From positions 1-32,505 of the IMG/VR virus record IMGVR_UViG_3300035138_000043: a DNA stretch of 32,505 nucleotides, one strand, 5' to 3'. Below the pieces are notes generated by a model. It saw only the letters and a list, made by a program, of their open reading frames with translations, had not been told where the DNA came from and ran no database searches. This document shows, one piece after another, positions 6,190-13,570 of the stretch; the stretch's first letter is position 1, and the number at the start of each line of letters is the position of its first letter. Made by a program: the position numbers and the translations under genes. This DNA is from a virus.

Positions 6190-8880
6190 TTATTTTATTA
6201 ATTTATTAAATAAATAACTTGACATATTATTAGGTTCAGTTTCATTATTAAAATAAGTAGGTGTACAATTAGGTAACGACCATACCATTGCCTTATGAGT
6301 TAATAATTCTATATATTTAGCATACTCAGAATTTATTTTAAATCTTTTATTACTAGGATTAGTAAATATATATTTTTTATTACCATATTTACTAGTTGCA
6401 TTGTTCCAGCAAGTAAATGTATTAGATTGCTCTAAGGCTTCTATAATATCATTGCATATTTCATAACCTTCTTTAGATTTTCCTGTTTTCTTATCATAAA
6501 TATCTACATCTATTATTAAATATTTATCTTCTGGTGCTACACCAAAACCTTTACAAAATGTAGATTTTTGAATTTCTGTCTTTTTATAATGAATTAAATT
6601 CTGTATAGGATTATTATTTATAAAACTTGTTGCTTTTAAATCTCCTCTAAATCCACCAAAAAATATATGATTACTACCAAACATCCTATATAATTTAAGT
6701 TTGTTTTTATTTTTTATCTTATTATTTTCTTCTGAATCTTCTATAATAGGATATTCTATATAAGGTATTATTTTTTTAGTTTTTGTGAAAATTTCAAATG
6801 TATAAATTTTGTTTAAAAACATTTCGGCAAAGTGTTTATATACATTAATATCAGCTTTATTTTTATCAGATGTGAAATAATATAATTCGTCATCTATACC
6901 TAATATTAATGGCTTTTTTAGTGCTTTAATTGCTGTGTATCCTTGTTTTTTATTGGTTAAATAATATGGAGTATCTGTACCATGTTTTATATTTATTTTC
7001 TTCCCGAAATAAATAGGTTCACATGTTACCTCTTTGTTTTGAAAAAGATTTAAAGCATTTTCTAAATTTACACTTAATTTTTCATCTGAATTAATCCTTT
7101 GTTTTATGGAGATATTATATTTTCCTTTTGTTTTCATTTTATTTTTCATTGTTCCATCAAAAGCTTTTACTTTAACCATTTTTATATAATTGTTTACATT
7201 ATTCTGTAATAACATTTCAATTTTATTATTGTCCAACTTAAAATATCCATCTGCCTTGGTAATTGTTTCTACATTTAGGCTACCATCATTTTTCCATATG
7301 ATACCGTCTGTATTAACATTTATAGGATTGATAAGTTTTTCTAATAAGTTCAACAACAAGCTTTGACCTTTAAGACATATAAATCTACCAAGTGGTTTAC
7401 AGCTTACAGGTAAATCAAAATTACTATTTATTAAACCGAATGTAAAATTTAATATCAACTTTAAACCTGTGACTATTAAATTACACTCATTATATTCATC
7501 TGAACCGTATACCATGTTTTTTAAGTTTGCTTTATCCTTTATACGCATATTATATATAGCCTCATATAAATCAACATCTATGATATTTTTAAACAATTCT
7601 TTGTATTGTAAGATTATAGAGGTATATTGTGATGTATAATCAGAATGTAATAAATTCTCTCCTGTATAATCTGGTATAGCTCCATGTATACCACCTAAAC
7701 CAAATTTAATTTCCATACCATTATAGTTTAAAGTGTTAAATGATCCTATTTTAGACTCTAGCTTATCATCTGTCATTATTATTTCATCATCTTCTATATA
7801 ATTAACCTCATATTCAGTACAATACATTTTTTTAAGTTCTTTATCATCCTTGATATTATTATGTGTATTTACAAAACTTACGAAATCATTGAACTTTTTA
7901 AAATTAGTTTTAATATAATCAGGATAATCTATTACTATTTTTTTATTAGGATTGTTTATACTTAATACACCAGAAACTAACCTTGTATGTGTTCCAGTAA
8001 AAATCATATCATTTGTATACTTAAGATCCGGTTTAATTTTTTGTACTGCTCTTATTGCATAAATTCTTTCTTTAATATCATCTAATGGTTTTTCCATGAA
8101 TAATTTTTTTAAAAAGGTTATATCATTTTTACTATATTTAATCCAATAATCATATAAGCCATCATCTTTAATATCTTTTATGGTTTTATATTTGTCAAAA
8201 TTAAACTTTACATTATAATCTTCTTTTATTAATTGTAGTTTCTTTAGTCCTATACTCGGAGCTACATTTTTTTCTTTATCAATTATTATATAACCGTAAA
8301 TCCTAGGAACTTCGTTTATTGTTAATTTTTTATATACTTTAGATTGTCCAAATAAAAAATGATATTTCTCTATGAATTCTAAACATTTTCCGGTGTATTG
8401 TGATTTTATTCTTTGTAATGCATAATTATAACAATCTGCAAAATCTCTTGTTGGATTATTCTTTCCATATTTGTCTTTAAATGCCCAAAATTCTCGATTT
8501 AATCTAAAGTAATGTACTTCATCAGATTTCTTTGGTTTAACAGGTCCTTTAGCAGGTATTAAATAATTATTAATATCTCTTAACATTTTGTTTATATTTA
8601 TACCTTTTAGTTGTCCTCTGTTTTTTTGTTCCACAATTTTACATAGTGCGTTTAACATTGTTTTATCATAATCAATTGAATATACATACATAGGTCTATT
8701 TATTTTTTGTATAGTACTTTTTTTCAAGTTGTTATATAATTTAAAAAAGTGGCTGTTTTCTGTACACTCTATTATACTAACTTTGTCGCTTTTTTCATTG
8801 GAGACTTGGAGACTAAAATAGTCTTCCAAGCATTCCAAGTCAACAATAGCAAATCTTATATCAAAGCCCATTATCTTCAT
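6190..8880 (-). CDS. Family B DNA polymerase with C-terminal primase-polymerase-like domain
   Basis: An 896-residue protein; the positions below count from a possible TTG start two codons upstream. The 3'-5' exonuclease motifs are intact: DLEC (16-19), SIDYDKTMLNAL (70-81) and YSKNDITFL (251-259). The polymerase motifs are divergent family B: A, SDYTSQYTSII (415-425); B, LKLILNFTFG (475-484); C, NTDG (525-528) in place of DTDS. The last about 160 residues resemble an AEP/prim-pol domain: an ordered lead-in, then IIDVDIYD (791-798, DxD metal motif), SKYGNKKYIF (832-841, where the family usually has GG.HLYF) and THKAMVWSLP (863-872). The usual motif-II histidine is missing, so primase activity is uncertain. 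The ATG at 8880 follows AAAGGGG and overlaps the SF3 gene by 20 bases. It is the replicative polymerase of the arm. Confidence 0.8.
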   Translation of the reverse strand: MKIMGFDIRFAIVDLECLEDYFSLQVSNEKSDKVSIIECTENSHFFKLYNNLKKSTIQKINRPMYVYSIDYDKTMLNALCKIVEQKNRGQLKGININKMLRDINNYLIPAKGPVKPKKSDEVHYFRLNREFWAFKDKYGKNNPTRDFADCYNYALQRIKSQYTGKCLEFIEKYHFLFGQSKVYKKLTINEVPRIYGYIIIDKEKNVAPSIGLKKLQLIKEDYNVKFNFDKYKTIKDIKDDGLYDYWIKYSKNDITFLKKLFMEKPLDDIKERIYAIRAVQKIKPDLKYTNDMIFTGTHTRLVSGVLSINNPNKKIVIDYPDYIKTNFKKFNDFVSFVNTHNNIKDDKELKKMYCTEYEVNYIEDDEIIMTDDKLESKIGSFNTLNYNGMEIKFGLGGIHGAIPDYTGENLLHSDYTSQYTSIILQYKELFKNIIDVDLYEAIYNMRIKDKANLKNMVYGSDEYNECNLIVTGLKLILNFTFGLINSNFDLPVSCKPLGRFICLKGQSLLLNLLEKLINPINVNTDGIIWKNDGSLNVETITKADGYFKLDNNKIEMLLQNNVNNYIKMVKVKAFDGTMKNKMKTKGKYNISIKQRINSDEKLSVNLENALNLFQNKEVTCEPIYFGKKINIKHGTDTPYYLTNKKQGYTAIKALKKPLILGIDDELYYFTSDKNKADINVYKHFAEMFLNKIYTFEIFTKTKKIIPYIEYPIIEDSEENNKIKNKNKLKLYRMFGSNHIFFGGFRGDLKATSFINNNPIQNLIHYKKTEIQKSTFCKGFGVAPEDKYLIIDVDIYDKKTGKSKEGYEICNDIIEALEQSNTFTCWNNATSKYGNKKYIFTNPSNKRFKINSEYAKYIELLTHKAMVWSLPNCTPTYFNNETEPNNMSSYLFNKLIK

Positions 8881-10723
8881 ATTCAAATTCCCCTTTCATT
8901 TCAATACCATAAAGCCAATCAACACCATTTGATTTTTTATGATATATGGCTGATTCATAAATTATTTTCTCATAAAAATTTTGTTTCCCTAATGGTTTGG
9001 TTCCTGAATTCAGACAATGTTGTTTATAATACTTATACAACAATGATCTTTTTATTTTAACATCAGGATTAATATTACATTCTTCATCAATGAATAACAC
9101 AATATTATTAGCTTGTTTTTTCCAAGTATCAATAGCCGCATCATTTTCCATAAAAAACTCACCATCTGTAATATTATAATTTTCGACTGCTTTGTATCCT
9201 TCAATAACCCAATTAAATAATGTGCTATATACTACATCAGTATTTAATTTAAATTTTAAGGTTGGGTCTTTTTTAGCTCCATTTTTACCACCAAATGTTA
9301 ATTGACAATCAAATATCTGCCATCTACGCCACCAACCACCGTCATTGTTTTCAAGTTTTGGTAGTGTATTACATGCTATCCATGGCTTACAGTTTGCCTC
9401 TATATATCTAAATTCCTTAAATGGTTCTCTCACTTTTAAGACTGATCCTGATATCATTTTACGAATTATAGCAGTGTGTTTTAAAAATGCTTCGTTATAA
9501 TCAGTATCAAACCATACTTTTTTATTTTCAATCATTGAATGAGAAAATGTGTCGTTTAAATCTGTGATGGAAGCTTTAACAGCCAAATGACTAAAAAGAC
9601 CTCTGTAATTGTTTTCCTTACATCCTACCAATAAACCTAATATCGTATCTTTACCATTGGCTCCATTTTTCGTGCCTCTTAATATAAATCCTTTTTCAAA
9701 CATGCATGTATCATGAATGGAATATCCTAATGCTTTTTTAAATTCAGTCACTATTTCATCACTATCAAATATTTGCCTTACAGTGTTATATAATAATTCT
9801 GAGTTTGCACTTGGATCATATTTCGCAGGTATAACATATGTGAAAAACATATCTGAATCTTTTTCTAATAACTTATCTTCTTTAATATTATAAATACCAT
9901 TTTCCATATTCATTAAATAACCTTCTGCGAATGGTTCAGGTTTATAATCGTTTCTTACTTCTCCAAGGATATCTCTATATTCTTTGTTGTCTTCTGGACT
10001 ACAATAATCATAAATATATTTTTCAAGTTTTCTTTTAGGTAATTTTGTATAATAACCTTTCTCACATGAATATTCATATAATTCTAAATTCATATCCGCT
10101 TTGATTTTTAACTTATCAAGCCTATGCATTTTTTCATTAACTATTTCTTGTTTATGAGCTTTTTTGATTTCTTTTAAATATCCTTTTGCTTCTCTTGTTA
10201 ATCTTCTAAAAAGGTCAACATGTTTTGCTTCGGTAGAACAAGTATTTCTAAAAGCATTGATTATACCGGTATTGTAAAACATCTTACATTTAAAATCATT
10301 ATCCTTACATAATGGACAGTCAAATATTACACCGTCTGAATCAAGTTTTTGTATTATAATACCTTGGCTCTTTAAATATTGTGATAATACGTTATTAACA
10401 TCAGTGTCTATGGAGTTTTTCGTTTGTGATAATGGTTTTCCATTTTCATCACATGTTATAATTTGAGGTCTGATATATAAATGTATAATTTCACTGTCAT
10501 TATCTTCAACTATGCAAGATAATGTAAGATTTTTAATATCTTTATCAATTTTAATTACATTTATCTGCTTATCCTTTAGATTCTGTATTTCTTCATCAAA
10601 TATTGTATTGATATTATTTGGATTTTCTATAAATGCATCATATTCATCATCCGGCATTTTATTAAACTTTTCTAAATCCAGTAAGGTATCTATATCATCA
10701 AATATAACCTTTTTATATTTCAT
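8861..10723 (-). CDS. Zinc-ribbon SF3 (D5/P4-like) replicative helicase
   Basis: A 620-residue phage/plasmid helicase of the P4 alpha/D5 type. The N-terminal part carries a probable zinc site, CPLC (136-139) with C146, C162 and H168 as further candidates, like primase zinc ribbons. No AEP DxD core is evident between it and the helicase. The C-terminal half is an SF3 ATPase: Walker A GANGKDT (354-360), Walker B KKVWFDTDYNE (401-411), sensor CKPWIACNTLP (445-455), and arginine finger region GWWRRWQIF (463-471), then a winged-helix-like tail. It would form a hexamer that unwinds DNA and melts the origin. AAGGAG lies eight bases upstream of the ATG. The missing primase core may reside in the C-terminus of the downstream polymerase. 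Confidence 0.88.
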   Translation of the reverse strand: MKYKKVIFDDIDTLLDLEKFNKMPDDEYDAFIENPNNINTIFDEEIQNLKDKQINVIKIDKDIKNLTLSCIVEDNDSEIIHLYIRPQIITCDENGKPLSQTKNSIDTDVNNVLSQYLKSQGIIIQKLDSDGVIFDCPLCKDNDFKCKMFYNTGIINAFRNTCSTEAKHVDLFRRLTREAKGYLKEIKKAHKQEIVNEKMHRLDKLKIKADMNLELYEYSCEKGYYTKLPKRKLEKYIYDYCSPEDNKEYRDILGEVRNDYKPEPFAEGYLMNMENGIYNIKEDKLLEKDSDMFFTYVIPAKYDPSANSELLYNTVRQIFDSDEIVTEFKKALGYSIHDTCMFEKGFILRGTKNGANGKDTILGLLVGCKENNYRGLFSHLAVKASITDLNDTFSHSMIENKKVWFDTDYNEAFLKHTAIIRKMISGSVLKVREPFKEFRYIEANCKPWIACNTLPKLENNDGGWWRRWQIFDCQLTFGGKNGAKKDPTLKFKLNTDVVYSTLFNWVIEGYKAVENYNITDGEFFMENDAAIDTWKKQANNIVLFIDEECNINPDVKIKRSLLYKYYKQHCLNSGTKPLGKQNFYEKIIYESAIYHKKSNGVDWLYGIEMKGEFEYEDNGL

Positions 10724-10735
10724 TGGATCAGCTCC

Positions 10736-10954
10736 TTATAATTGAAATTTATTCGGCTCTTCTATTTCATCATTCAAAAACACATCTTCAAATGTTGTGT
10801 TTAATTCATCTAATATTATTTTTATCTCAGGTAATTTTAGTCTATCATTATACTTTATTTTTTGACCCATGATGTATGAAGTTACGCCGCATTTATCGGC
10901 TAATTTTTTAATCATGATCTCTTTTTCTAATAATTTCAGTCTTAACTTTGACAC
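10736..10954 (-). CDS. Small Xre/Cro-type helix-turn-helix regulator
   Basis: A 72-residue protein with a helix-turn-helix: EIMIKKLADKCGVTSYIMGQKIKY (about 12-35), where LADKCGVTS is the turn and following helix, then LPEIKIILDELNTTFEDVF, the usual Xre tail. The start is GTG with AAAGGAG ten bases upstream. It is the first gene of the leftward replication operon, 12 bp before the SF3 gene. Upstream, three 20-bp tandem repeats overlap the promoter and are the obvious candidate operators. It could be a repressor or activator of early genes. Confidence 0.75.
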   Translation of the reverse strand: MSKLRLKLLEKEIMIKKLADKCGVTSYIMGQKIKYNDRLKLPEIKIILDELNTTFEDVFLNDEIEEPNKFQL

Positions 10955-11011
10955 TTGTTATTCACTCCTTTAATAATTTTAGAAATCGTAGTAACTTTAG
11001 TCTGTAGATTT

Positions 11012-11040
11012 ATTATACTACAAGTTTTATAGTATTGCAA
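11012..11040 (-). promoter_or_regulatory. Leftward early promoter (TTGCAA-17-TATAAT)
   Basis: On the minus strand, -35 TTGCAA (11035-11040) and a perfect -10 TATAAT (11012-11017) are 17 bases apart. The predicted start is near 11005, giving a leader of about 50 bases before the GTG of the helix-turn-helix gene. The -35 box is inside the first tandem repeat. Confidence 0.75.
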
Positions 11041-11080
11041 CAACTTTTATTGTATTACAACAACTTTTTTAGTATTTTTT
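11021..11080. repeat. Three 20-bp tandem repeats (putative operator array)
   Basis: Three head-to-tail copies with an exact 20-bp period: 11021-11040, 11041-11060 and 11061-11080, consensus CAACTTTTATAGTATTACAA with a few substitutions per copy. The spacing of two helical turns puts the same face of each copy on one side of the DNA. They cover the -35 of the main early promoter and the -10 of a second one, so a bound protein would control both. Confidence 0.8.
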
Positions 11081-11100
11081 TCACTTTCCAGTTATGTCAA
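11071..11100 (-). promoter_or_regulatory. Second leftward promoter (TTGACA-18-AATACT)
   Basis: Consensus -35 TTGACA (11095-11100, minus strand) and AATACT (11071-11076), spacer 18. The -10 lies in the third tandem repeat. It would transcribe the same operon from about 60 bp further upstream. Weaker -10 than the proximal promoter. Confidence 0.45.
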
Positions 11101-11696
11101 TATTTAGGATGTTTCGTTTTATGATTGTGTGATTTTAACAACATTGGTATTAAATAGGTTATAATGTGTTTTCAGTGATTTTCAAAGTGAGAAACGGAAA
11201 ATGAAATCTCCTCTCTATGGATACTACATCACTACAGCGATTTTTTACAAATATTGTCACGCTTGTATCCCAGTAATAATAAGAGTGAGGTTAGTGACGT
11301 TTCAAATTTCTGTATGTATATTTAAAATAAAAAAAATGGTAACCAATATCCACCATTAAACATGAACAATACAAAACATTTGTATACCCTGTGTAAAAAA
11401 ATATATTTCTATAGGTAGACGGCTGAAAACGCACTAAAATCACTATGCAGTAGTAGTCTGGGTTTGAGGTGTGTTGAGTTCATTATTTGTCAGTAACCAC
11501 CTTTTCATTTATCACTATTGTAGAGTTTAAATGTCGGGTAAATCACTGTTCAAAAATCACTCGACTGGAAATTATAATTTAAATGTTTTATTATATGTAT
11601 GATTTTAACACTGAGGAACTAGGGCCTGCAGGTTGTGTTTTACAATATTTGGAAGCTGATGGATTTAATAAGTATTAAAATAAGTGATTTGGGTCT

Positions 11697-11765
11697 AAAT
11701 AATACATCTTTTATAAAAGGTCTAATCTTTTGCCATAAATAATACAACTTTTTATAAGGTCTTAA
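11697..11765. repeat. 29-bp imperfect direct repeat, 40-bp period
   Basis: Copies at 11697-11725 and 11737-11765, both starting AAATAATACA and containing TTTTATAA followed by GGTCTAA or GGTCTTAA; about 25 of 29 positions agree. They lie in the AT-rich part of the gene-free region and may be a duplicated protein site or unwinding element. Confidence 0.6.
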
Positions 11766-11861
11766 ATCATATATTTCAAGACTTTCATTAAAATATTTTA
11801 TATAACATATATATTTTAAAGCCAAAATACATATGTTTTAAATATTTTGGTAGACTGCGTT

Positions 11862-11889
11862 TTGACTTTTATCCTGCATATGATATACT
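11862..11889 (+). promoter_or_regulatory. Rightward promoter (TTGACT-16-TATACT, extended -10)
   Basis: TTGACT (11862-11867) and TATACT (11884-11889), spacer 16, with TGA just before the -10 (extended TGn). Predicted start near 11896. The transcript would meet a strong terminator at 11918 and there is no ORF between. Confidence 0.6.
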
Positions 11890-11895
11890 AAAGTT

Positions 11896-11950
11896 AGCAT
11901 TTTTCATCGTGAATTTTAAAAACCTAGTACTATATAACTAGGTTTTTTTG
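11896..11950 (+). ncRNA. Candidate ~55-nt untranslated RNA (promoter-to-terminator unit)
   Basis: The interval from the predicted start of the 11862 promoter to the end of the T-run holds no start codon with a ribosome site. The expected product is a short RNA of about 20 single-stranded bases followed by the terminator hairpin. All genes to the right of it up to 13498 run leftward, so it is not a leader for any neighbour. Boundaries are predicted, not measured. Confidence 0.4.
11918..11950 (+). terminator. Intrinsic terminator, 11-bp stem
   Basis: AAAAACCTAGT (11918-11928) pairs with ACTAGGTTTTT (11937-11947) around an 8-base loop, followed by a T-rich tract. The flanking A-run and T-run could let it work in both directions. 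Confidence 0.8.
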
Positions 11951-11960
11951 TTTATAAATA

Positions 11961-11989
11961 TTGCATAAAACGAATAATTATAATATAAT
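11961..11989 (+). promoter_or_regulatory. Rightward promoter (TTGCAT-17-TATAAT)
   Basis: TTGCAT (11961-11966) and perfect TATAAT (11984-11989), spacer 17. It starts 10 bp after the 11918 terminator and points into a gene-free stretch ending in the 11-bp hairpin at 12071-12103. Beyond that it would run antisense to the leftward operon. Confidence 0.5.
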
Positions 11990-12070
11990 GGTCTGGTAGA
12001 TATATTCATATAAAAACTATTAGTCATCCAGTCGTATGGTTTTGCGGTGTGTTGATAAATTAATTATAAA

Positions 12071-12103
12071 GAGGCACAGATGATTTTATTCAATCTGTGC
12101 CTC
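12071..12103 (-). terminator. Terminator of the three-gene leftward operon
   Basis: GAGGCACAGAT (12071-12081) pairs perfectly with ATCTGTGCCTC (12093-12103), loop 11. On the minus strand it is followed by TTTATAATTAATTTA, a T-rich tail, and it lies 25 bp after the stop of the last gene (12128). The stem is the most GC-rich element nearby. Confidence 0.7.
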
Positions 12104-12127
12104 ACACATGTTATCTAATAATTTTAT

Positions 12128-12547
12128 TTAAACCAATTTAAGTATTTCTTTACAAAAATCGCATTCAGTTCCAGCCGTTCTTTTATAACTAACTTCGCCT
12201 TTAGCTATAGACTCAAGCTCATTAATACAATCTTCACACATCCGAAGATATAATGTAAAAATACCCATTATAGACATTTTCTTTTTCTTATAAAGGTACT
12301 CAATAATCTCAAATGAAGGAGTTCCAGTCACATTACAAGTCATAGGCTTTTTAGGATTTTTATTTGTATACATTGATTCGGTTAAACCTACAAAATAAAA
12401 TGTAGCTGTTTGACCATCTTCCAAACCATTTGATAAATCCTCACATGAATTAGAGATTAACTTATTATCCATATCTCTAATTTCAAAAGTATTTGGTTCT
12501 TTCTCTAGACATCTTAAATCTAATTTTCTAGCACTAACTTTTTTCAT
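12128..12547 (-). CDS. Hypothetical protein with C-terminal zinc-ribbon-like cysteines, 139 aa
   Basis: Unrecognised protein. The C-terminal third has two CxxC pairs, CEDC (about 104-107) and CDFC (about 129-132), about 21 residues apart, the arrangement of a small zinc ribbon. The N-terminal part is mixed alpha/beta (KVSARKLDLRCLEKEPNTF, QTATFYFVGL). It is the last gene of a three-gene leftward operon, starting directly after the TAA of the previous gene, with its ribosome site (AGAGAGG) in the previous coding sequence. Role unknown; regulatory or nucleic-acid-binding would fit but is inference. Confidence 0.6.
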   Translation of the reverse strand: MKKVSARKLDLRCLEKEPNTFEIRDMDNKLISNSCEDLSNGLEDGQTATFYFVGLTESMYTNKNPKKPMTCNVTGTPSFEIIEYLYKKKKMSIMGIFTLYLRMCEDCINELESIAKGEVSYKRTAGTECDFCKEILKLV

Positions 12548-13201
12548 TTAATCATCAACCTCTCTAAACCAATCTATACTTGGTGCAAATAAATCTTCCA
12601 TAACCATATTATCTTCAAAATCACCTAATACTTTTTTAGAAAATTCTTCAGGAGTAATTAATCTTTCATCTGGAACAATACCAAGGTTTCCATCCATGGT
12701 ATAACTTTTTATAATGGAAGGCATATGCTTCCAATCAATTCTTCTATTTAATATTTCATTCTCATAATTTATATGACTAAATGATATAGGATGTTCCTGT
12801 ATATCGGTCATTAATACCATAGCTTTATGGACACCATATTCAAGATCACGACAACCGAATGAATAAAATCTTTTTCCATTACGTCTGATAATGACTAAAT
12901 TAGTACATAAAACTTCTGTTTCATTCCATTTTGATTTAGTATAATTTTCTTGTTTAACTTCAAAATCCCAATTACAAGCATTACCGTTAAATTCTACTAA
13001 ATTATCAAAAGTCGGTTTTTCACCTCTAGGACAGCACCATAAATCATTATTACCATATTTTCCACCTATACAATGATAATAGCCTTCTATCTTGTATACA
13101 TCTAATAACATAGTATTTTTATAACATGTTGCATCCCAATTATAAGGGTGTAATCTTACCTCATTTAGATTTGTTTCTTTAGTTATTAATTTTATTTCCA
13201 T
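12548..13201 (-). CDS. Hypothetical Cys/Trp-rich protein, 217 aa
   Basis: Unrecognised protein rich in Cys, Trp and aromatic residues in its first half (NWDATCYK, YHCIGG, LWCCPRG, ACNWDF). This suggests a compact beta fold, perhaps metal-bound. The second half has GVHKAMVLMTDIQEHP and an acidic tail ending FREVDD. It starts right after the stop of the upstream gene and ends right before the start of the next, with the same 17-base junction sequence at both. Function not recognisable. Confidence 0.6.
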   Translation of the reverse strand: MEIKLITKETNLNEVRLHPYNWDATCYKNTMLLDVYKIEGYYHCIGGKYGNNDLWCCPRGEKPTFDNLVEFNGNACNWDFEVKQENYTKSKWNETEVLCTNLVIIRRNGKRFYSFGCRDLEYGVHKAMVLMTDIQEHPISFSHINYENEILNRRIDWKHMPSIIKSYTMDGNLGIVPDERLITPEEFSKKVLGDFEDNMVMEDLFAPSIDWFREVDD

Positions 13202-13498
13202 TTAATCATCAACCTTCCAAAAGCTTTTTATTAATTCTTTATTATCCATTATTACTTGATATAAAGATGATTCTAAAGTAGATATTTTATTATGTGCTAA
13301 TTCTAACTCATACTCAAAATTAATAGCCTCAATAATTTCATGCAGTAATACTTTTCTTTCAACATCTGAATGTAAATTATCATCTAAACCTATTGTTGCA
13401 TTATTACCACAGCATTCACCTAAGTGACCTCTATCTCTGGCTAAATCTTTAATTTTTGAAACTTTATATAAAATACCACCTATTTTAACTTTGTCCAT
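13202..13498 (-). CDS. Small zincin-like protein with HExxE motif, 98 aa
   Basis: An N-terminal beta region (KIGGILYKVSKI, GNNATIGLDDNL) precedes a helix with LLHEIIEAINFEYEL. HEIIE resembles the HExxH of ImmA/IrrE-type zincins with the second His replaced by Glu. A further H and E follow in ELAHNKISTLE. Small phage proteins of this layout (HE..a.n..l.l.h..i..le..l) are common and of unknown role, so peptidase activity cannot be assumed. AAGGAG precedes the ATG and the divergent promoter region lies directly upstream. It is the first gene of the operon. Confidence 0.6.
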   Translation of the reverse strand: MDKVKIGGILYKVSKIKDLARDRGHLGECCGNNATIGLDDNLHSDVERKVLLHEIIEAINFEYELELAHNKISTLESSLYQVIMDNKELIKSFWKVDD

Positions 13499-13530
13499 TT
13501 TAATATTCTCCTTAATTAGTTCGTATCTAA

Positions 13531-13559
13531 ATTATATCATATTGACTCAAAAAGCTAAA
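13531..13559 (-). promoter_or_regulatory. Leftward promoter with extended -10 (TATAAT)
   Basis: On the minus strand, TATAAT (13531-13536) is preceded by TGA (extended -10). The -35 position (13554-13559) reads TTTAGC, which is weak. Predicted start is near 13525, about 27 bases before the zincin-like gene. It overlaps the rightward promoter. Confidence 0.55.
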
Positions 13560-13570
13560 CATGATATAAT
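13542..13570 (+). promoter_or_regulatory. Rightward promoter to late arm (TTGACT-17-TATAAT)
   Basis: TTGACT (13542-13547), 17-base spacer, perfect TATAAT (13565-13570) with TGA before it. It is the strongest-looking rightward promoter in the window. Start predicted near 13577. The leader meets a terminator at 13630 before the first gene. Confidence 0.75.

Larger units (their letters stand above)
11081..12070. other. Gene-free control region, candidate replication origin
   Basis: About 1 kb without a credible gene between the early arm and the next leftward operon. It contains the 8-mer AAATCACT or its complement five times: 11174-11181 (-), 11437-11444 (+), 11540-11547 (+), 11554-11561 (+), 11683-11690 (-). 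Near matches are at 11226-11233 and 11509-11516. It also contains very AT-rich stretches, a 29-bp imperfect direct repeat, a rightward promoter-terminator pair and another promoter. Clustered short repeats plus AT-rich DNA upstream of a replicative helicase operon are typical of an origin. Origin function is inference. Confidence 0.5.

Noticed and set aside
8749-9060. Rightward ORF opposite the polymerase/helicase junction
   Set aside because: Antisense shadow of two strongly supported genes, no ribosome site.
11640-11825. 61-codon leftward ORF in the gene-free region
   Set aside because: No ribosome site, spans the AT-rich direct repeat, and the product is a repeat of aromatic/basic residues without a recognisable fold.
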